Source of the DNA: Modicisalibacter coralii
GTDB taxonomy: Bacteria > Pseudomonadota > Gammaproteobacteria > Pseudomonadales > Halomonadaceae
Direction of reading: 5' to 3'
NCBI RefSeq assembly: GCF_004117855.1
Contig: NZ_QWBW01000014.1
Coordinates: 66,432-120,331, forward strand
Length of the DNA stretch: 53,900 nucleotides
The notes beneath the pieces are model-generated. The model was given only the letters and a program-made list of their open reading frames with translations, made no database searches and was not told the DNA's origin. Position numbers and translations under genes: made by a program. Every line of letters begins with the position of its first letter. Position 1 is the stretch's first letter. Positions 35,784-48,117 of this stretch are shown in pieces.

Positions 35784-35789
35784 CCGCAA

Positions 35790-35812
35790 GGGGCGGTGTC
35801 AGTCACCGCCCC
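35790..35812 (+). terminator. Hairpin after gabT
   Basis: GGGGCGGTG (35790-35798) pairs with CACCGCCCC (35804-35812) across a 5-base loop, 6 bases after the gabT stop. No T-run directly follows; likely acts with the next hairpin. Confidence 0.5.
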
Positions 35813-35827
35813 TCGATAGCCCCCAAC

Positions 35828-35860
35828 GCAAACGCCCCGCCGGTCTGGCGGGGCGTTTGC
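35828..35860. terminator. Bidirectional terminator between gabT and katE
   Basis: A perfect 14-bp stem GCAAACGCCCCGCC / GGCGGGGCGTTTGC with a GGTCT loop lies between two convergent genes. Short T-rich ends on both sides fit a bidirectional intrinsic terminator. Confidence 0.8.
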
Positions 35861-35886
35861 TGGGTGGCTTCAGCCGGGGTGACCGG

Positions 35887-38037
<2,151 letters not shown>

Positions 38038-38205
38038 GGTCAAACGCTCCTGTTTGCTGTTGGCTACCCATCCTCTGATAGGGCACCGCTCGCGCCTTGG
38101 CCTCGCTATTCCCTGGCGCGGCGACGAGCGGTGGATGTTTTATCAGTACGTCATCGTTTGCCTCTTAGAAGGTAGACACCGAATGTCGTATCGGGCAAAT
38201 ACGTC

Positions 38206-38451
38206 TCAGGATGATTTGCGCAGCTTGGCGACCACCCACAGCAACACCACGGCACCCACGGTGGCGGTCACCAGCGAGCCGAGAAAACCGCTCGACGACA
38301 GGCCCAGCAGGCCGAACAGGAAGCCGCCGATCACCGCACCGACGATCCCCACCCCGATGTTGCCGAGGACCCCGAAGCCACCACCGCGCATGATGTTGCC
38401 GGCGATCCAGCCGGCCAGGCCACCGATGATCAACCACAGTATCAGGTCCAT
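38206..38451 (-). CDS. GlsB/YeaQ/YmgE family stress-response membrane protein
   Basis: 81-residue glycine-rich membrane protein with three helices, MDLILWLIIGGLAGWIAGN and FGVLGNIGVGIVGAVIGGF being diagnostic of the transglycosylase-associated/YeaQ family. ATG 38451 follows AAGGAGAG. Linked to stress in relatives; upstream of katE on the same strand with 168 bases between, so not necessarily co-transcribed. Confidence 0.9.
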   Translation of the reverse strand: MDLILWLIIGGLAGWIAGNIMRGGGFGVLGNIGVGIVGAVIGGFLFGLLGLSSSGFLGSLVTATVGAVVLLWVVAKLRKSS

Positions 38452-38515
38452 CGTTCTCTCCTTCCTCCAGTCCATGAAATGCGAAACCCGCGTGGCAAGG
38501 GTGCCACAAGCGCGC

Positions 38516-39064
38516 TCAGAATGACGACCCGGGTTGCTCGAGGAAGGCCCGCTCTTCATCCGTCGAGGCCCGCCCGAGGATGGCGTTGCGGTGCGGATAG
38601 CGGCCGAAGCGCACGAGGATCTCGCGATGCCGGCGTTCGTATTTCAGGTTGTCCTCGAGCCCCGGCTGGTCGAACAATCGCAACGCCTCGTCGTGGATCG
38701 CCAGCGACTCGCTGTGCATGTAGGGCATGTAGAGGAAGGCGCGCCGGGGGCCCTCCAGGTGCCGGTCGGCGTGATGCGCCACCGCTTCCTGGGCCAGCAC
38801 CAGTGCCTGCGGGTCCTGGGCAAAGGCCTCGGGCCGATCGCGATACAGGTTGCGCGAGAACTGATCGAGAATCAGGATCTCGGCCAGCCGGCCCTGGGGC
38901 GACTGGCGCCAGGTCCACAGCTCGCCGGCCCGCGCCGCCTCGAAGACCGCCTGGAAACGTTGCGCGATCTGCCGGTCGAGCGCCGCGTCCTTGGCGAACC
39001 ACTGCCTGGGCGTCAGGCCGTTGAACCAGAAATCGAGAATCGTCTGTGCCGTCGTTTCGCTCAT
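38516..39064 (-). CDS. DUF924 family protein
   Basis: 182-residue DUF924 protein, an all-helical TPR-like fold of unknown function. The signature ILILDQFSRNLYRDRPEAF and the later AFLYMPYMHSESL, KYERRHREIL are complete. Start MSETTAQTILDFWF at 39064. Confidence 0.88.
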   Translation of the reverse strand: MSETTAQTILDFWFNGLTPRQWFAKDAALDRQIAQRFQAVFEAARAGELWTWRQSPQGRLAEILILDQFSRNLYRDRPEAFAQDPQALVLAQEAVAHHADRHLEGPRRAFLYMPYMHSESLAIHDEALRLFDQPGLEDNLKYERRHREILVRFGRYPHRNAILGRASTDEERAFLEQPGSSF

Positions 39065-39380
39065 GCCGATGTCCGTCGCGGTGGGAAATGCCCTTGTCGG
39101 GGCCCGTAAGCAGAGCATAGCCGAGGCGTCGACCGCCCCGCGAAAAACCGCATCCGTCACCTCGCGCGACCTCTCGCCATGTCCGCTCGCGGGTAGCGCG
39201 CTTCCCGTCACGCCCCGCCGGCTTGCAAAGACATTGAAAAAGTTATGTCCGACAAAGGGATAATGGCAAAATCGACGTCCGCTCATATACTTTCGTCTTG
39301 CCGTGAGTTGCAGCGGAGCCTGCCATAACCGGCGCGGTGCCCGCCACCACGCCGTCCAGTCATCCAAGGACCCTCATACT
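39065..39380. other. Intergenic region upstream of the sodium:solute symporter
   Basis: 316 bases without a convincing gene between divergent DUF924 and symporter genes. A weak sigma70-like pair, TTGAAA at 39234-39239 and GATAAT at 39259-39264 (19-base spacing), points towards the symporter. An in-frame upstream ATG at 39303 exists but the family start is at 39381. Confidence 0.4.
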
Positions 39381-40985
39381 ATGCATGCCCTGACGATCCT
39401 ATCGTTTCTCTTCTTCACGGGCCTGGTAGCGGCGATCACCTGGTGGATCACCCACCGCGACGATCACCGCAGCACCCGTGGCTACTTCCTCGCCGGACGC
39501 AGCTTGACCTTCCCGCTGATCGCCGGGTCATTGTTGATGACCAACCTGTCCACCGAGCAGATGGTGGGCCTCAACGGCAGCGCCTTCACCGACGGGCTGA
39601 GCGTGATGGCCTGGGAGGTGGTCGCGGTGGTCGCCCTGGTGGCGCTGGGTCTGTTCTTCCTGCCGCGCTTTCTGCGCAGCGGCATCGCGACCGTGCCGCA
39701 GCTGCTCGAGATCCGCTTCGACGCCGGCACGCAAATGATCTGCAACATCATCTTCCTGCTCGCCTACGCAGTGATCCTGCTGCCGATCATCCTCTACTCC
39801 GGCGCCGTGGGCCTCGAAGGCATGCTCGACCTGCCGGGCCTGACCGGCATCCAGTCGCCCACCGTGCTGCTCTGGGGCACCGTCTGGGTGGTGGGCCTGA
39901 TCGGCTCGATCTATGCCCTGTTCGGCGGCCTGCGCACGGTCGCGGTTTCCGATACCCTGAACGGCATCGGCCTGCTGATCGGCGGCTTCGTGGTGGTCTA
40001 TTTCGGCCTGCAGGCGGTCGGCGACGGCCACGGCGTGATGGCCGGCTGGGAGACGCTCAAGCAGCAGAATCCCGACAAGCTCAACTCCATCGGCGGTGAC
40101 GATCAGCAGGTGCCTTTCGCCACCCTGTTCACCGGGGTGTTCCTGATCAACCTGTTCTACTGGACCACCAACCAGCAGATCATCCAGCGCACCTTCGCCG
40201 CCAAGACCCTCGCCGAAGGCCAGAAGGGCGTGCTGCTGACCGGCCTGTTCAAGCTGCTCGGGCCACTCTATCTGGTGCTGCCGGGGATCATCGCCTACAA
40301 CCTGTACGCCGGCGACGGCATCAAGGCCGACGCCGCCTACGGCCATCTGGTGTTCAACGTCCTGCCGCCCTACCTGACCGGCTTCTTCGCGGCGGTGATG
40401 GTCGGCGCCATCCTGTCGTCGTTCAACTCGGCGCTCAACAGCACCACCACGCTGTTCAGCCTGGGGCTGTACAAGACGCTGATCAACAAGAACGCCAGCG
40501 AGGAGCAGGTGGTCAAGTCGGGCAAGGTCTTCGGCTGGATCATGGCGTTCGCCGCGATGACCATTGCCCCGCTGCTCGCCGGTCAGGACAGCCTGTTCGG
40601 CTACCTGCAGAAGATGAACGCCCTGTACTTCATCCCCATCCTGGCGGTGGTGCTGGTCGGCCTGCTGACCAAGCGCGTGCCGCCCATCGCCGCCAAGATC
40701 GCCCTGATCGGCGGCTGCCTGGTGATCGGGCTGGTCTACTTCGTGCCGCCGTTCAACGGCTTGCTCGACGTCATCCAGAACTTCCACTTCGTGGGGCTGG
40801 TCTTCGTGCTGCTGGTGGCGATGATGCTGGTGATCGGCAAGCTCAGCCCGCGCACGACCGACTGGGTCCAGGAGGACGCCGGCCAGGTCGACCTGACACC
40901 GTGGAAGGGCGCCATCCCCACCGGGATCCTGCTGATCGTGCTGGTCATCGCGATCTACGCCTCCTTCGCCGGCGGCGTATCCTGA
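39381..40985 (+). CDS. Sodium:solute symporter (SSS family)
   Basis: 534-residue SSS-family transporter with about 14 helices. Landmarks: [20 protein letters not shown] followed by [11 protein letters not shown] near residue 50, [19 protein letters not shown] (family sodium-site region) near residue 175, [16 protein letters not shown], and [17 protein letters not shown]. Length and motifs are like E. coli YidK/sugar-type symporters. Followed by a terminator; substrate unknown. Confidence 0.9.
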   Translation: MHALTILSFLFFTGLVAAITWWITHRDDHRSTRGYFLAGRSLTFPLIAGSLLMTNLSTEQMVGLNGSAFTDGLSVMAWEVVAVVALVALGLFFLPRFLRSGIATVPQLLEIRFDAGTQMICNIIFLLAYAVILLPIILYSGAVGLEGMLDLPGLTGIQSPTVLLWGTVWVVGLIGSIYALFGGLRTVAVSDTLNGIGLLIGGFVVVYFGLQAVGDGHGVMAGWETLKQQNPDKLNSIGGDDQQVPFATLFTGVFLINLFYWTTNQQIIQRTFAAKTLAEGQKGVLLTGLFKLLGPLYLVLPGIIAYNLYAGDGIKADAAYGHLVFNVLPPYLTGFFAAVMVGAILSSFNSALNSTTTLFSLGLYKTLINKNASEEQVVKSGKVFGWIMAFAAMTIAPLLAGQDSLFGYLQKMNALYFIPILAVVLVGLLTKRVPPIAAKIALIGGCLVIGLVYFVPPFNGLLDVIQNFHFVGLVFVLLVAMMLVIGKLSPRTTDWVQEDAGQVDLTPWKGAIPTGILLIVLVIAIYASFAGGVS

Positions 40986-41009
40986 GCCGACCGCCGAGAC
41001 TCCCCGACG

Positions 41010-41034
41010 ACGACCCCGCCCCTGGCGGGGTCGT
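41010..41034 (+). terminator. Terminator after the symporter
   Basis: ACGACCCCGCC (41010-41020) pairs with GGCGGGGTCGT (41024-41034) over a 3-base loop; a short T-rich tail TGCATTTT follows. Confidence 0.7.
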
Positions 41035-41136
41035 TGCATTTTCGCCCCCGGATGTCCCTATCGGTGGGATGATGGTCGTTGCCGACATTGCGACCGCCGG
41101 TGACAATCGAGGTATCGTCACCTCGGACTGTTCATC

Positions 41137-42153
41137 ATGTCTCGCCCGATCGCCCTGCTCGCCTATCCCGACTGTCAGCTGCTCGACGTCACCGGGCCCT
41201 GGCAGGTGTTCGCCACCGCCAACGAACTCTCCGGTTCGCCGCTCTACCGTCTGAGCCTGCTGGCCGAGTCACCGGGGTTGGTGCGTACCAACTCGGGACT
41301 GCCCCTGCAGGCCGACCGCGCCTGGCACAGCCTGCTCGACGCGCCGGCGCCGGACACCCTGCTCGTCGCCGGCGGTTGCGGGGTGTTTGCCCAATGCGAC
41401 GACCCGGCGCTACGCGCGCTCCTCGCCGCGAGCCTCACCCGGGTGCGACGGCTGGGCTCGGTATGCAGCGGCGCCTTCCTGCTCGCCGCTGCGGGCTTGC
41501 TCGACGGGCAGCGCGCCACCACCCACTGGCGCCATGTCGAGCGTCTCGCCGCCACCCATCCGCAGATTCAGGTGGCGACGGATGCGCTCTACGTTTGCAA
41601 CCCGCCGACCCACGACGACGAGGCGACGCGTTACACCAGCGCCGGCGTCACCGCGGGCATCGACCTCGCCCTGTCGCTGCTCGAGGCCGATCACGGTTCG
41701 GCCCTGGCCGGGCGCGTGGCGCGCGAACTGGTGGTCTTCCTGCGCCGGCCGGGTGGCCAGTCGCAATTCAGCGAAGCGCTGCGCAGCCAGCAGCGCGACA
41801 CCGGCCCGTTGCGCGCCCTGCTCGACGACCTGCACGCCGCCCCGGCCGACGAGCACCGTCTCGAGACCCTGGCCGCGCGGCTGGCGGTGACGCCCCGGCA
41901 CCTCTCGCGACTGTTTCGTCGTCATCTCGACACCACACCCGGCGCGTACCTGACCCGGCTGCGCCTCGAGCAAGCCCGGCGGGTGCTGATCGACAGCCCC
42001 ACCCCGCCGCCGCTGGAACGCCTGGCACGCGACTGGCGGCTGGGCGGCGCCGAGCAGTTACGCCGGCTGTTCCAGCGCCACTACGGCGTCTCGCCCTCGG
42101 TCTATCGCCAGCGCTTTTACACCGCCCCTTCCTCGTCCATCACCGGAGACTGA
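41137..42153 (+). CDS. GlxA family transcriptional regulator (DJ-1/PfpI + AraC HTH)
   Basis: 338-residue regulator. N-terminal DJ-1/PfpI-like domain (IALLAYPDCQLLDVTGPWQ; nucleophile-elbow region LGSVCSGAFLLAAAGLLDG) to about residue 190, then the AraC-type DNA-binding domain (LAARLAVTPRHLSRLFRRHL, RRLFQRHYGVSPSVYR). Two bases upstream of the MFS gene, so it likely controls that transporter in the same operon. Confidence 0.9.
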   Translation: MSRPIALLAYPDCQLLDVTGPWQVFATANELSGSPLYRLSLLAESPGLVRTNSGLPLQADRAWHSLLDAPAPDTLLVAGGCGVFAQCDDPALRALLAASLTRVRRLGSVCSGAFLLAAAGLLDGQRATTHWRHVERLAATHPQIQVATDALYVCNPPTHDDEATRYTSAGVTAGIDLALSLLEADHGSALAGRVARELVVFLRRPGGQSQFSEALRSQQRDTGPLRALLDDLHAAPADEHRLETLAARLAVTPRHLSRLFRRHLDTTPGAYLTRLRLEQARRVLIDSPTPPPLERLARDWRLGGAEQLRRLFQRHYGVSPSVYRQRFYTAPSSSITGD

Positions 42154-42155
42154 CC

Positions 42156-43334
42156 ATGCCCGTCAGCGTCGTGCTGCTTTCGCTATGCCAGGCCCTGCTG
42201 GTCAGCGGCAACATCCTCCTGATCGCCGTTTCACCGTTGATCGGCGCCCAGCTCGCCCCGGGGCCGAACTGGGCCACCGCGCCGGTCGCCACCCAGTTGC
42301 TGGGCCTGATGAGCGCGACCATCCCCGCCTCGCTGATCATGGCGCGGCTGGGCCGCAAGCTCGGCTTCGTGCTCGGCAACCTGGTGGGGCTGGCCGGCGT
42401 GGCGGTCGCCGCCCTGGCCCTCGTCCATCAGCGCTTCGGGATGTTCATGCTGGGCACCGCACTGATCGGCGTGGGCATCGGCTTCGGCATGCTGTATCGC
42501 TTCGCCGCCGCCGAGGCAGCGCCCCCGGCAGGCCGCGACCGGGCCATCGGCCTGGTGATGGGCGGCGGCGTGATGGCGGCCTTCCTCGGCCCCTGGCTGG
42601 CCCGCGCCAGCCGCGACCTGCTCGCCACGCCATTCCTGGGCAGCTTCATCGGGCTCGGCGCGCTCTACCTGCTGGCCCTGATGCTGCTGCTCTTCACCCA
42701 TCTGCCGGCGCCCTCGCGCAGCCACGGCGACGGCCCCGCCCGACCGCTGGGCGAGATCCTGCGCCAGCCGGTCTTCGTCGTCGCCGCCGTCAGCGGCCTG
42801 GTCGGTTACGGGGTCATGAACCTGGCGATGACCGCCACGCCGCTGGCGATGCAGCGCGCCGGCTTCGCCTTCGACCCCATCGCCACGACCATCCAGTGGC
42901 ACGTGCTGGCGATGTTCCTGCCCTCCTTCGTCACCGGACGGCTGACCGCACGCCTGGGTGCGCCGACGATGATCGCCACGGGCTGCCTGCTGCTGATCGG
43001 CTGCGCGCTCATCGCCCAGCTGGATCTCGGCCTGGGCGGCTACTACACGGCGCTGATCCTGCTCGGCCTGGGCTGGAACGCGACCTTCCTGCCCGCCACC
43101 GGCCTGTTGACCGAGGCCCATCGTCCGCCCGAGAAGGCCCGCACCCAGGCCGCCAACGAGTGCCTGGTGTTCACCACGGTCAGCGTCAGCGCCCTGCTCG
43201 CCGCGCCACTCGAGGCCAGCCTGGGCTGGGCCGGTCTCAACGCCCTGCTGATCCCGTTCGCGCTGCTGCCGCTGCTGGCGCTCACATGGCAACGACTTGT
43301 CAGCGCCGCCGATCGCCCGCAGATTAGGGGCTGA
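42156..43334 (+). CDS. MFS transporter
   Basis: 392-residue major facilitator with 12 helices; loop motif MARLGRKLGFVLGNLVGLAG between helices 2 and 3. Starts 2 bases after the GlxA-type regulator stop (ATG 42156), thus translationally linked. Unknown substrate; the layout suggests regulated efflux. Confidence 0.86.
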   Translation: MPVSVVLLSLCQALLVSGNILLIAVSPLIGAQLAPGPNWATAPVATQLLGLMSATIPASLIMARLGRKLGFVLGNLVGLAGVAVAALALVHQRFGMFMLGTALIGVGIGFGMLYRFAAAEAAPPAGRDRAIGLVMGGGVMAAFLGPWLARASRDLLATPFLGSFIGLGALYLLALMLLLFTHLPAPSRSHGDGPARPLGEILRQPVFVVAAVSGLVGYGVMNLAMTATPLAMQRAGFAFDPIATTIQWHVLAMFLPSFVTGRLTARLGAPTMIATGCLLLIGCALIAQLDLGLGGYYTALILLGLGWNATFLPATGLLTEAHRPPEKARTQAANECLVFTTVSVSALLAAPLEASLGWAGLNALLIPFALLPLLALTWQRLVSAADRPQIRG

Positions 43335-43436
43335 CATTTCCTGCGGATCCTCACTGCATGCGCCAGAGCCTGGCTCGCGAATTCAGCAACCTCATCGAAC
43401 GTGGCCGGGACCGCCAGTTGCACCGCCCCTACCATG

Positions 43437-43466
43437 AAAAAGCGCCGCAGTTAATGCTGCGGCGCT
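43437..43466 (-). terminator. Rho-independent terminator after the RTX gene
   Basis: AGCGCCGCAG (43441-43450) pairs with CTGCGGCGCT (43457-43466) over a 6-base loop; read on the minus strand it is followed by TTTTT. It is 38 bases beyond the RTX stop at 43504. Confidence 0.88.
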
Positions 43467-43503
43467 CGATCGATAGCGAAGTCCGAATGACGTCGGGCCA
43501 GCT

Positions 43504-46500
43504 CTAGACCAATATCAATTCGTCCATCTCGTTGAGCCCTAGCGCTCGAGGCGCGTCGTCCGTTGTCAGCGGCTCGATGGCTTCCTTCGTCAATCGATGG
43601 TCACCGACCTGTATCGCATCCAGACGAGTGGTCTCATCCGACTGCCAGCCCGCGACCCTGATGACATCGTCGCTATCTTCCACCGTAATCATCAAGCCGA
43701 TATAGTCATACGAGACACGCAATGCCATGTAGTCGATATCCATGATCATCAACACATCTTGATCGTTATCGGGGTTCTGCGAGGTATTTTGAATCAGAGT
43801 CTGGCCATCACCGGCCGAAACAACGAAAATATCGCTACCCCCGGGATCTATCAGACTATCGTTCCCGCCACCACCGACCAGTCTATCGTTGCCCATACCG
43901 CCATCGAGTATATCCGGCCCACCCTTGCCTTCCAGGATATCGTTGCCTTCCTCCCCATACAGGAAATCCATGCCGATACCTCCGATGAGCCTATCGTCGC
44001 CGGCGGTACCGTGTTCGGTATTCATACCACCGTCGTAACCACCGGATGGTTCCTCGTCGGACACCATCGGTTCTATATCGGGTAACGTCCACTCCACGCC
44101 ATTCTCGAAGCGGAGCGTTTCGACCTCGCTCGGGTAGGCCTCCGATAGAAACCCATTGATGGTCAGCGTTTCACCGCTTTCATCGAGAGTAACGATCAGA
44201 TCGTATTCATCCCGCGACACCGATACGTCCTCGGGCAACAGTGCTTGAAACTCGACCACGTCCACGCGCTCGGCGTCATAAAGGCTTACCGTATCGATAA
44301 TATCGTGGCCATCACCCAGCCCGTAGCGCACGATATCGGCCCCCGTTCCACCGACGAGTTCGTCATCGCCGGGCCCACCCTGCAAGACATCGTTACCGGC
44401 ACCGCCGTCAATGACATCATTTCCCAGACCACCGCTCAGCGTATCGTCGCTCGCGTAACCCTGTAGATGATCGTCGCCGTCGCTCCCCTGTATCATCATG
44501 AGCTTGACGTCCTCGAACGACCATGCCTCACCATCGGAAAAGTGAAGGGTATCGAGTCGATAGAGCTTGTCTTCATCATCAAGAAAGTAATTTTCGACGG
44601 TAATACGGTCATCCCCTTGCCGGGATTCGATGACCAGCGAAAAGTCATCTCGCCGCACGGAGATGTCCTCGGCGGTCAACCCGTCACGAAACACGATGGC
44701 ATCTGTGGATTCATCATGATCGAACGCAAGATTATTCAGGATGTCCTGTCCCCAGCCCTTGGCGAACCAATATTCGTCACTACCGCTACCCCCTTCCAGG
44801 ATATCCTGGCCCGCACCACCAACCAGGGTGTCGTTGTCGCCTCCGCCCAGTAACCTATCGTTCCCGGCTTGACCATTGATGAATTCGTCCAGGGCCGTGC
44901 CTTCGACGATATCATCTCCCGGTGTCGTGGCGATGAGTTTCGATGAAATCGCGCGTCGATCCCAGACCTCGCCATTGGCGAAAACCACACGGTCCAGGGC
45001 ACCGTGCGTCGTGCCCGTCGAAAAGTACAAGCTGATTTCGATTCGGTCATCGCCCGAGGCCGAACGCAGGATGAGATCGGAATCCGACCTCCCCACCCGA
45101 ATATCCGTCGGGAGGACGGTATCATCGAACGCGATGACATCATTTTCGGTAACACTGAGGAGTTCATCATTCCCCCAGCCTTCGCTGAAGATATACGTAT
45201 TCCGCCCCCCGACCTGCCAGATCGTATCGTCACCGCGGCCGCCCTCGATAACGTCATCACCGGCGCCTCCATTGATCAGGTCGTCACCGTCTCCACCCGC
45301 GATCACGTTGCCAGCGTCGCCTCCCCGGAGGGTATCGTTACCCAGGCCTCCCTGAAGCCAATTGAAACCGCCGCCACCAAGCAGGAAATCCTCACCGCGA
45401 CCGCCTTCGAGTTCATCGTCGCCCAGCCCCCCGTTCAGGGTATCGTCACCCAGGCCGCCCTCGATCGAGTCACTGCCGTCACCCCCCTGTATCCAATCAT
45501 TGCCGCGACCACCGTCGAGCGTATCGTCACCCAAACTGCCCTGCAGGATGTCGTTCCCCAGGCCACCCTTGATCGTATCGGCGCCATCACCGCCGTAGAG
45601 ACGGTCGCCATCATCGCCACCATGGAGCACGTCGTTACCCGCACCGCCCAGCAGTTCGTCTCGTCCCAGATCGCCGAACAGGCGATCGTCACCGTCCTGG
45701 CCGTCGAGATGGTCGGCGCCATCGCCACCATGGAGTTCGTCACTTCCCTCCCCCCCGGCCAGCGAGTCCTTGCCCAGGCCGCCAACCAGCGTGTCATTGC
45801 CATTACCCCCTGCGAGACGGTCATCGCCATCGCCACCATGAAGCACATCGTTGCCCACACCGCCCAGCAGCTCGTCTCGTCCCCGATCGCCGAACAGGCG
45901 ATCGTCACCATCCTGGCCGTCGAGATGATCGGCGCCATCGCCACCATGGAGTTCGTCCATTCCCTCCCCGCCCAAGAGATCATCGCCTCCGGCGCCGCCG
46001 AACAGCTCATCGTGACCGGCACCTCCCAAGAGCCGATCGTCGCCGTCACCACCGGCCAGGGTGTCGCCGCCCGAAAGACCGATCAATTCGTCGTCCCCCG
46101 CGGCCCCCTGCAGGGCATCCGCACGGTCACTGAAACCGAGGAGCTCGAAGGCACCGCTGGCCTTGACCACATTACCGTGTGAATCCTCGAATCGATCGGC
46201 TTGCCCGAGGCTGGACAACAAGCGCTCGAAATCCGCCCCTTCGGGCGTTCCTTCGGCATTGAGCCGTGTCAGTAGCGCATCGGTGAGCGGCGTGTCGGCA
46301 CGGCTCAGAATATCGCCGAAATCCAGTATTCGAGCGATGTCAGAGAATTCACCGCCATCGAATAGCCGCGCCAACCGGCCCCGCAGCGCGGTCATATCGA
46401 CCTGCCACTCGCCACCCGCGACATCGATGTCGAGGTCCGCGAACCAGTCGGCGTAATGAGCGTCGATGGCCAGGCTGGCGTAAACCTGATCGGCCAGACT

Positions 46501-48099
46501 CTGATAGGTCTCGGTCAGTGACTTCGAGGCATTGGGCCCGGGGTCCTGCAAACCGGCGTTGGTGCCGCTGCCCTGCACGAAGGTCTCACCCATGAACGCT
46601 TCCAGCGCGTGGAGCTTGCGCGCATCCTCGATATAACGCCCGCGACTGTCGGCGGCATGGGCATCGGCCCCGGTCCAGGCGAACATCAACTCGTCGATGA
46701 GGGCATGACGCGCGGCGACATCCGGCTCCGACTGGAAACGGGTCAGCAAGTCGCGCAGTTGGCCACTGTCATCCAATGTCACGGCGGTTTGCAGGTCGTG
46801 CACGTTGCCATAACCCACCAGGCCGGGGCCGGCCTGCGCCTCGCCCTCGCTCGGGGGCCGCGCGCCATCGCGGGTGTCCATCAGATCATGTCGGAACCAG
46901 ACATCCACCAGGGCCGCGTCCTTGCCATCCGCCCCCTTGAAACGGCCCAACTGCAAATGCTCGTTGCCGGCGTCGTCGATGAAAGATGCGCTCTCATACC
47001 CCACCTCCAGGCCCGCAGCCCCGGCCTCGGCCAACGACAGCAACTCGCCGCTCTGCGTCACGCCATCGCCATTGGCATCCCGCCAGACTCGTAACGACGC
47101 GAAGTTCGCATCCTCGGCATCGACGATGCCATCGTCGTTATCGTCCAGTGCCGCCAGGGCCGCGAAACCGTTTTGCGCCTTGGTGTCATCGTCCAGCAAC
47201 ACATGGTTGCCGAACAGCTCGCCACCATCGGTGATGTCGCCATCGCCGTTTCGATCCCAGACCAGCAGGCCATCGTCGGCCCCGACCCAACCACTCTTCT
47301 CGGCGAAGCCGTTACCGTCGTGGTCGAAATACACCCCGTTTTCGAGCGCCAGCGTTTCGACACCATCGCCATCCAGATCCAGCACCAGCGGGGAAACGAT
47401 CTCGCTGGCATAACCGAACTCATCCTTCAGCCAGGCCATGAAGCTATCCGAGAGCAGATCGGCCCAATACCCCACGTCATCGACGACCTTGCCGATCAGC
47501 TCACCGATATTGATCAAGCCATCGGCGACCCCATAAACCGCCCAACCATTGGCCACCAGGGCCGCCGCGCCCGGCCCCGCCACGACGCCGGCCAGCGTGG
47601 TCGTGCCGACCACCATGATCGCGGTCAACACCATGGATTCGCCGAACGCCACGGCATCATTGTGCATGGGCTGCCAGTCACCGGTATCCAGGCCGTGCTT
47701 GAGGCTCTCGTAGGCATTATTGAGAAATTCGCCCACATCACCGACGATACCGCCACCCACGCCCACCAGCGATTTTTCGAGGCTGAGCCGGGTTTCCCGG
47801 GATAGCTCCGTCAAGGCATCCGGCAAATTCAGATGCCACTGTTCGAGTTCAGCGGCCAACCCCGAGGCACTCTTCAGTGGCAACGACTTGTCGCCCTCCA
47901 GCGTGGCCAACACCTGGGCAAGCGGCTGGCCGTTTTCGTCGATCCCGGAGAGGTGCTTGAGCGTCTCGGCCAGCGATACCGGTCGGCCGTCGGCCACCGC
48001 CTTTTCATAACTGTTCTTGAAAAAGACATCGCCGATATCACCGGCGCGCTGGTTGGCAATGGCGGCCTCGAGCCGGGCCATGCGCTCGTTGAAAGTCAC
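43504..48099 (-). CDS. RTX / FrpC-like type I secretion protein (carrier of the nuclease toxin)
   Basis: 1531 codons from a GTG at 48099. Order: helical N-terminal region (1-145); a glycine/alanine hydrophobic segment at about 150-200 (TTTLAGVVAGPGAAALVANG) that could insert in membranes; an FrpC-like block with aspartate loops (VLDLDGDGVE at about 239, DRNGDGDITDGGELFGN at about 281, DDNDDGIVDAED, RDANGDGV); a spacer; haemolysin-type GGxGxDxLx nonapeptides from about 670 to 955, with a 72-residue internal duplication; three haemolysin-related modules to about 1370; a last RTX cluster and a non-repeated C-terminus of the kind used as a type I secretion signal. No HlyB/HlyD/TolC genes are nearby. 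The frame continues upstream through one TAG into the AHH nuclease gene and the GTG lacks a ribosome binding site, so the true product is probably a 1750-residue fusion. Confidence 0.85.
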   Translation of the reverse strand: MTFNERMARLEAAIANQRAGDIGDVFFKNSYEKAVADGRPVSLAETLKHLSGIDENGQPLAQVLATLEGDKSLPLKSASGLAAELEQWHLNLPDALTELSRETRLSLEKSLVGVGGGIVGDVGEFLNNAYESLKHGLDTGDWQPMHNDAVAFGESMVLTAIMVVGTTTLAGVVAGPGAAALVANGWAVYGVADGLINIGELIGKVVDDVGYWADLLSDSFMAWLKDEFGYASEIVSPLVLDLDGDGVETLALENGVYFDHDGNGFAEKSGWVGADDGLLVWDRNGDGDITDGGELFGNHVLLDDDTKAQNGFAALAALDDNDDGIVDAEDANFASLRVWRDANGDGVTQSGELLSLAEAGAAGLEVGYESASFIDDAGNEHLQLGRFKGADGKDAALVDVWFRHDLMDTRDGARPPSEGEAQAGPGLVGYGNVHDLQTAVTLDDSGQLRDLLTRFQSEPDVAARHALIDELMFAWTGADAHAADSRGRYIEDARKLHALEAFMGETFVQGSGTNAGLQDPGPNASKSLTETYQSLADQVYASLAIDAHYADWFADLDIDVAGGEWQVDMTALRGRLARLFDGGEFSDIARILDFGDILSRADTPLTDALLTRLNAEGTPEGADFERLLSSLGQADRFEDSHGNVVKASGAFELLGFSDRADALQGAAGDDELIGLSGGDTLAGGDGDDRLLGGAGHDELFGGAGGDDLLGGEGMDELHGGDGADHLDGQDGDDRLFGDRGRDELLGGVGNDVLHGGDGDDRLAGGNGNDTLVGGLGKDSLAGGEGSDELHGGDGADHLDGQDGDDRLFGDLGRDELLGGAGNDVLHGGDDGDRLYGGDGADTIKGGLGNDILQGSLGDDTLDGGRGNDWIQGGDGSDSIEGGLGDDTLNGGLGDDELEGGRGEDFLLGGGGFNWLQGGLGNDTLRGGDAGNVIAGGDGDDLINGGAGDDVIEGGRGDDTIWQVGGRNTYIFSEGWGNDELLSVTENDVIAFDDTVLPTDIRVGRSDSDLILRSASGDDRIEISLYFSTGTTHGALDRVVFANGEVWDRRAISSKLIATTPGDDIVEGTALDEFINGQAGNDRLLGGGDNDTLVGGAGQDILEGGSGSDEYWFAKGWGQDILNNLAFDHDESTDAIVFRDGLTAEDISVRRDDFSLVIESRQGDDRITVENYFLDDEDKLYRLDTLHFSDGEAWSFEDVKLMMIQGSDGDDHLQGYASDDTLSGGLGNDVIDGGAGNDVLQGGPGDDELVGGTGADIVRYGLGDGHDIIDTVSLYDAERVDVVEFQALLPEDVSVSRDEYDLIVTLDESGETLTINGFLSEAYPSEVETLRFENGVEWTLPDIEPMVSDEEPSGGYDGGMNTEHGTAGDDRLIGGIGMDFLYGEEGNDILEGKGGPDILDGGMGNDRLVGGGGNDSLIDPGGSDIFVVSAGDGQTLIQNTSQNPDNDQDVLMIMDIDYMALRVSYDYIGLMITVEDSDDVIRVAGWQSDETTRLDAIQVGDHRLTKEAIEPLTTDDAPRALGLNEMDELILV
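45526..45957 (-). repeat. 216-bp tandem duplication inside the RTX region
   Basis: Two successive 216-base segments (45742-45957 and 45526-45741) encode the same order of eight nonapeptides, both beginning DELHGGDGADHLDGQDGDDR; similarity is near-identical for the first ~150 bases and fades afterwards. Equals 72 residues, exactly eight RTX units. Confidence 0.85.
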
Positions 48100-48117
48100 G
48101 TCGCTGATCAGCCCGTC

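Noticed and set aside
45004-46182. 392-codon plus-strand frame antisense to the RTX repeats
   Set aside because: Long only because GGxGxD repeats lack stops on the opposite strand; repetitive Ile/Ala/Thr product without features.
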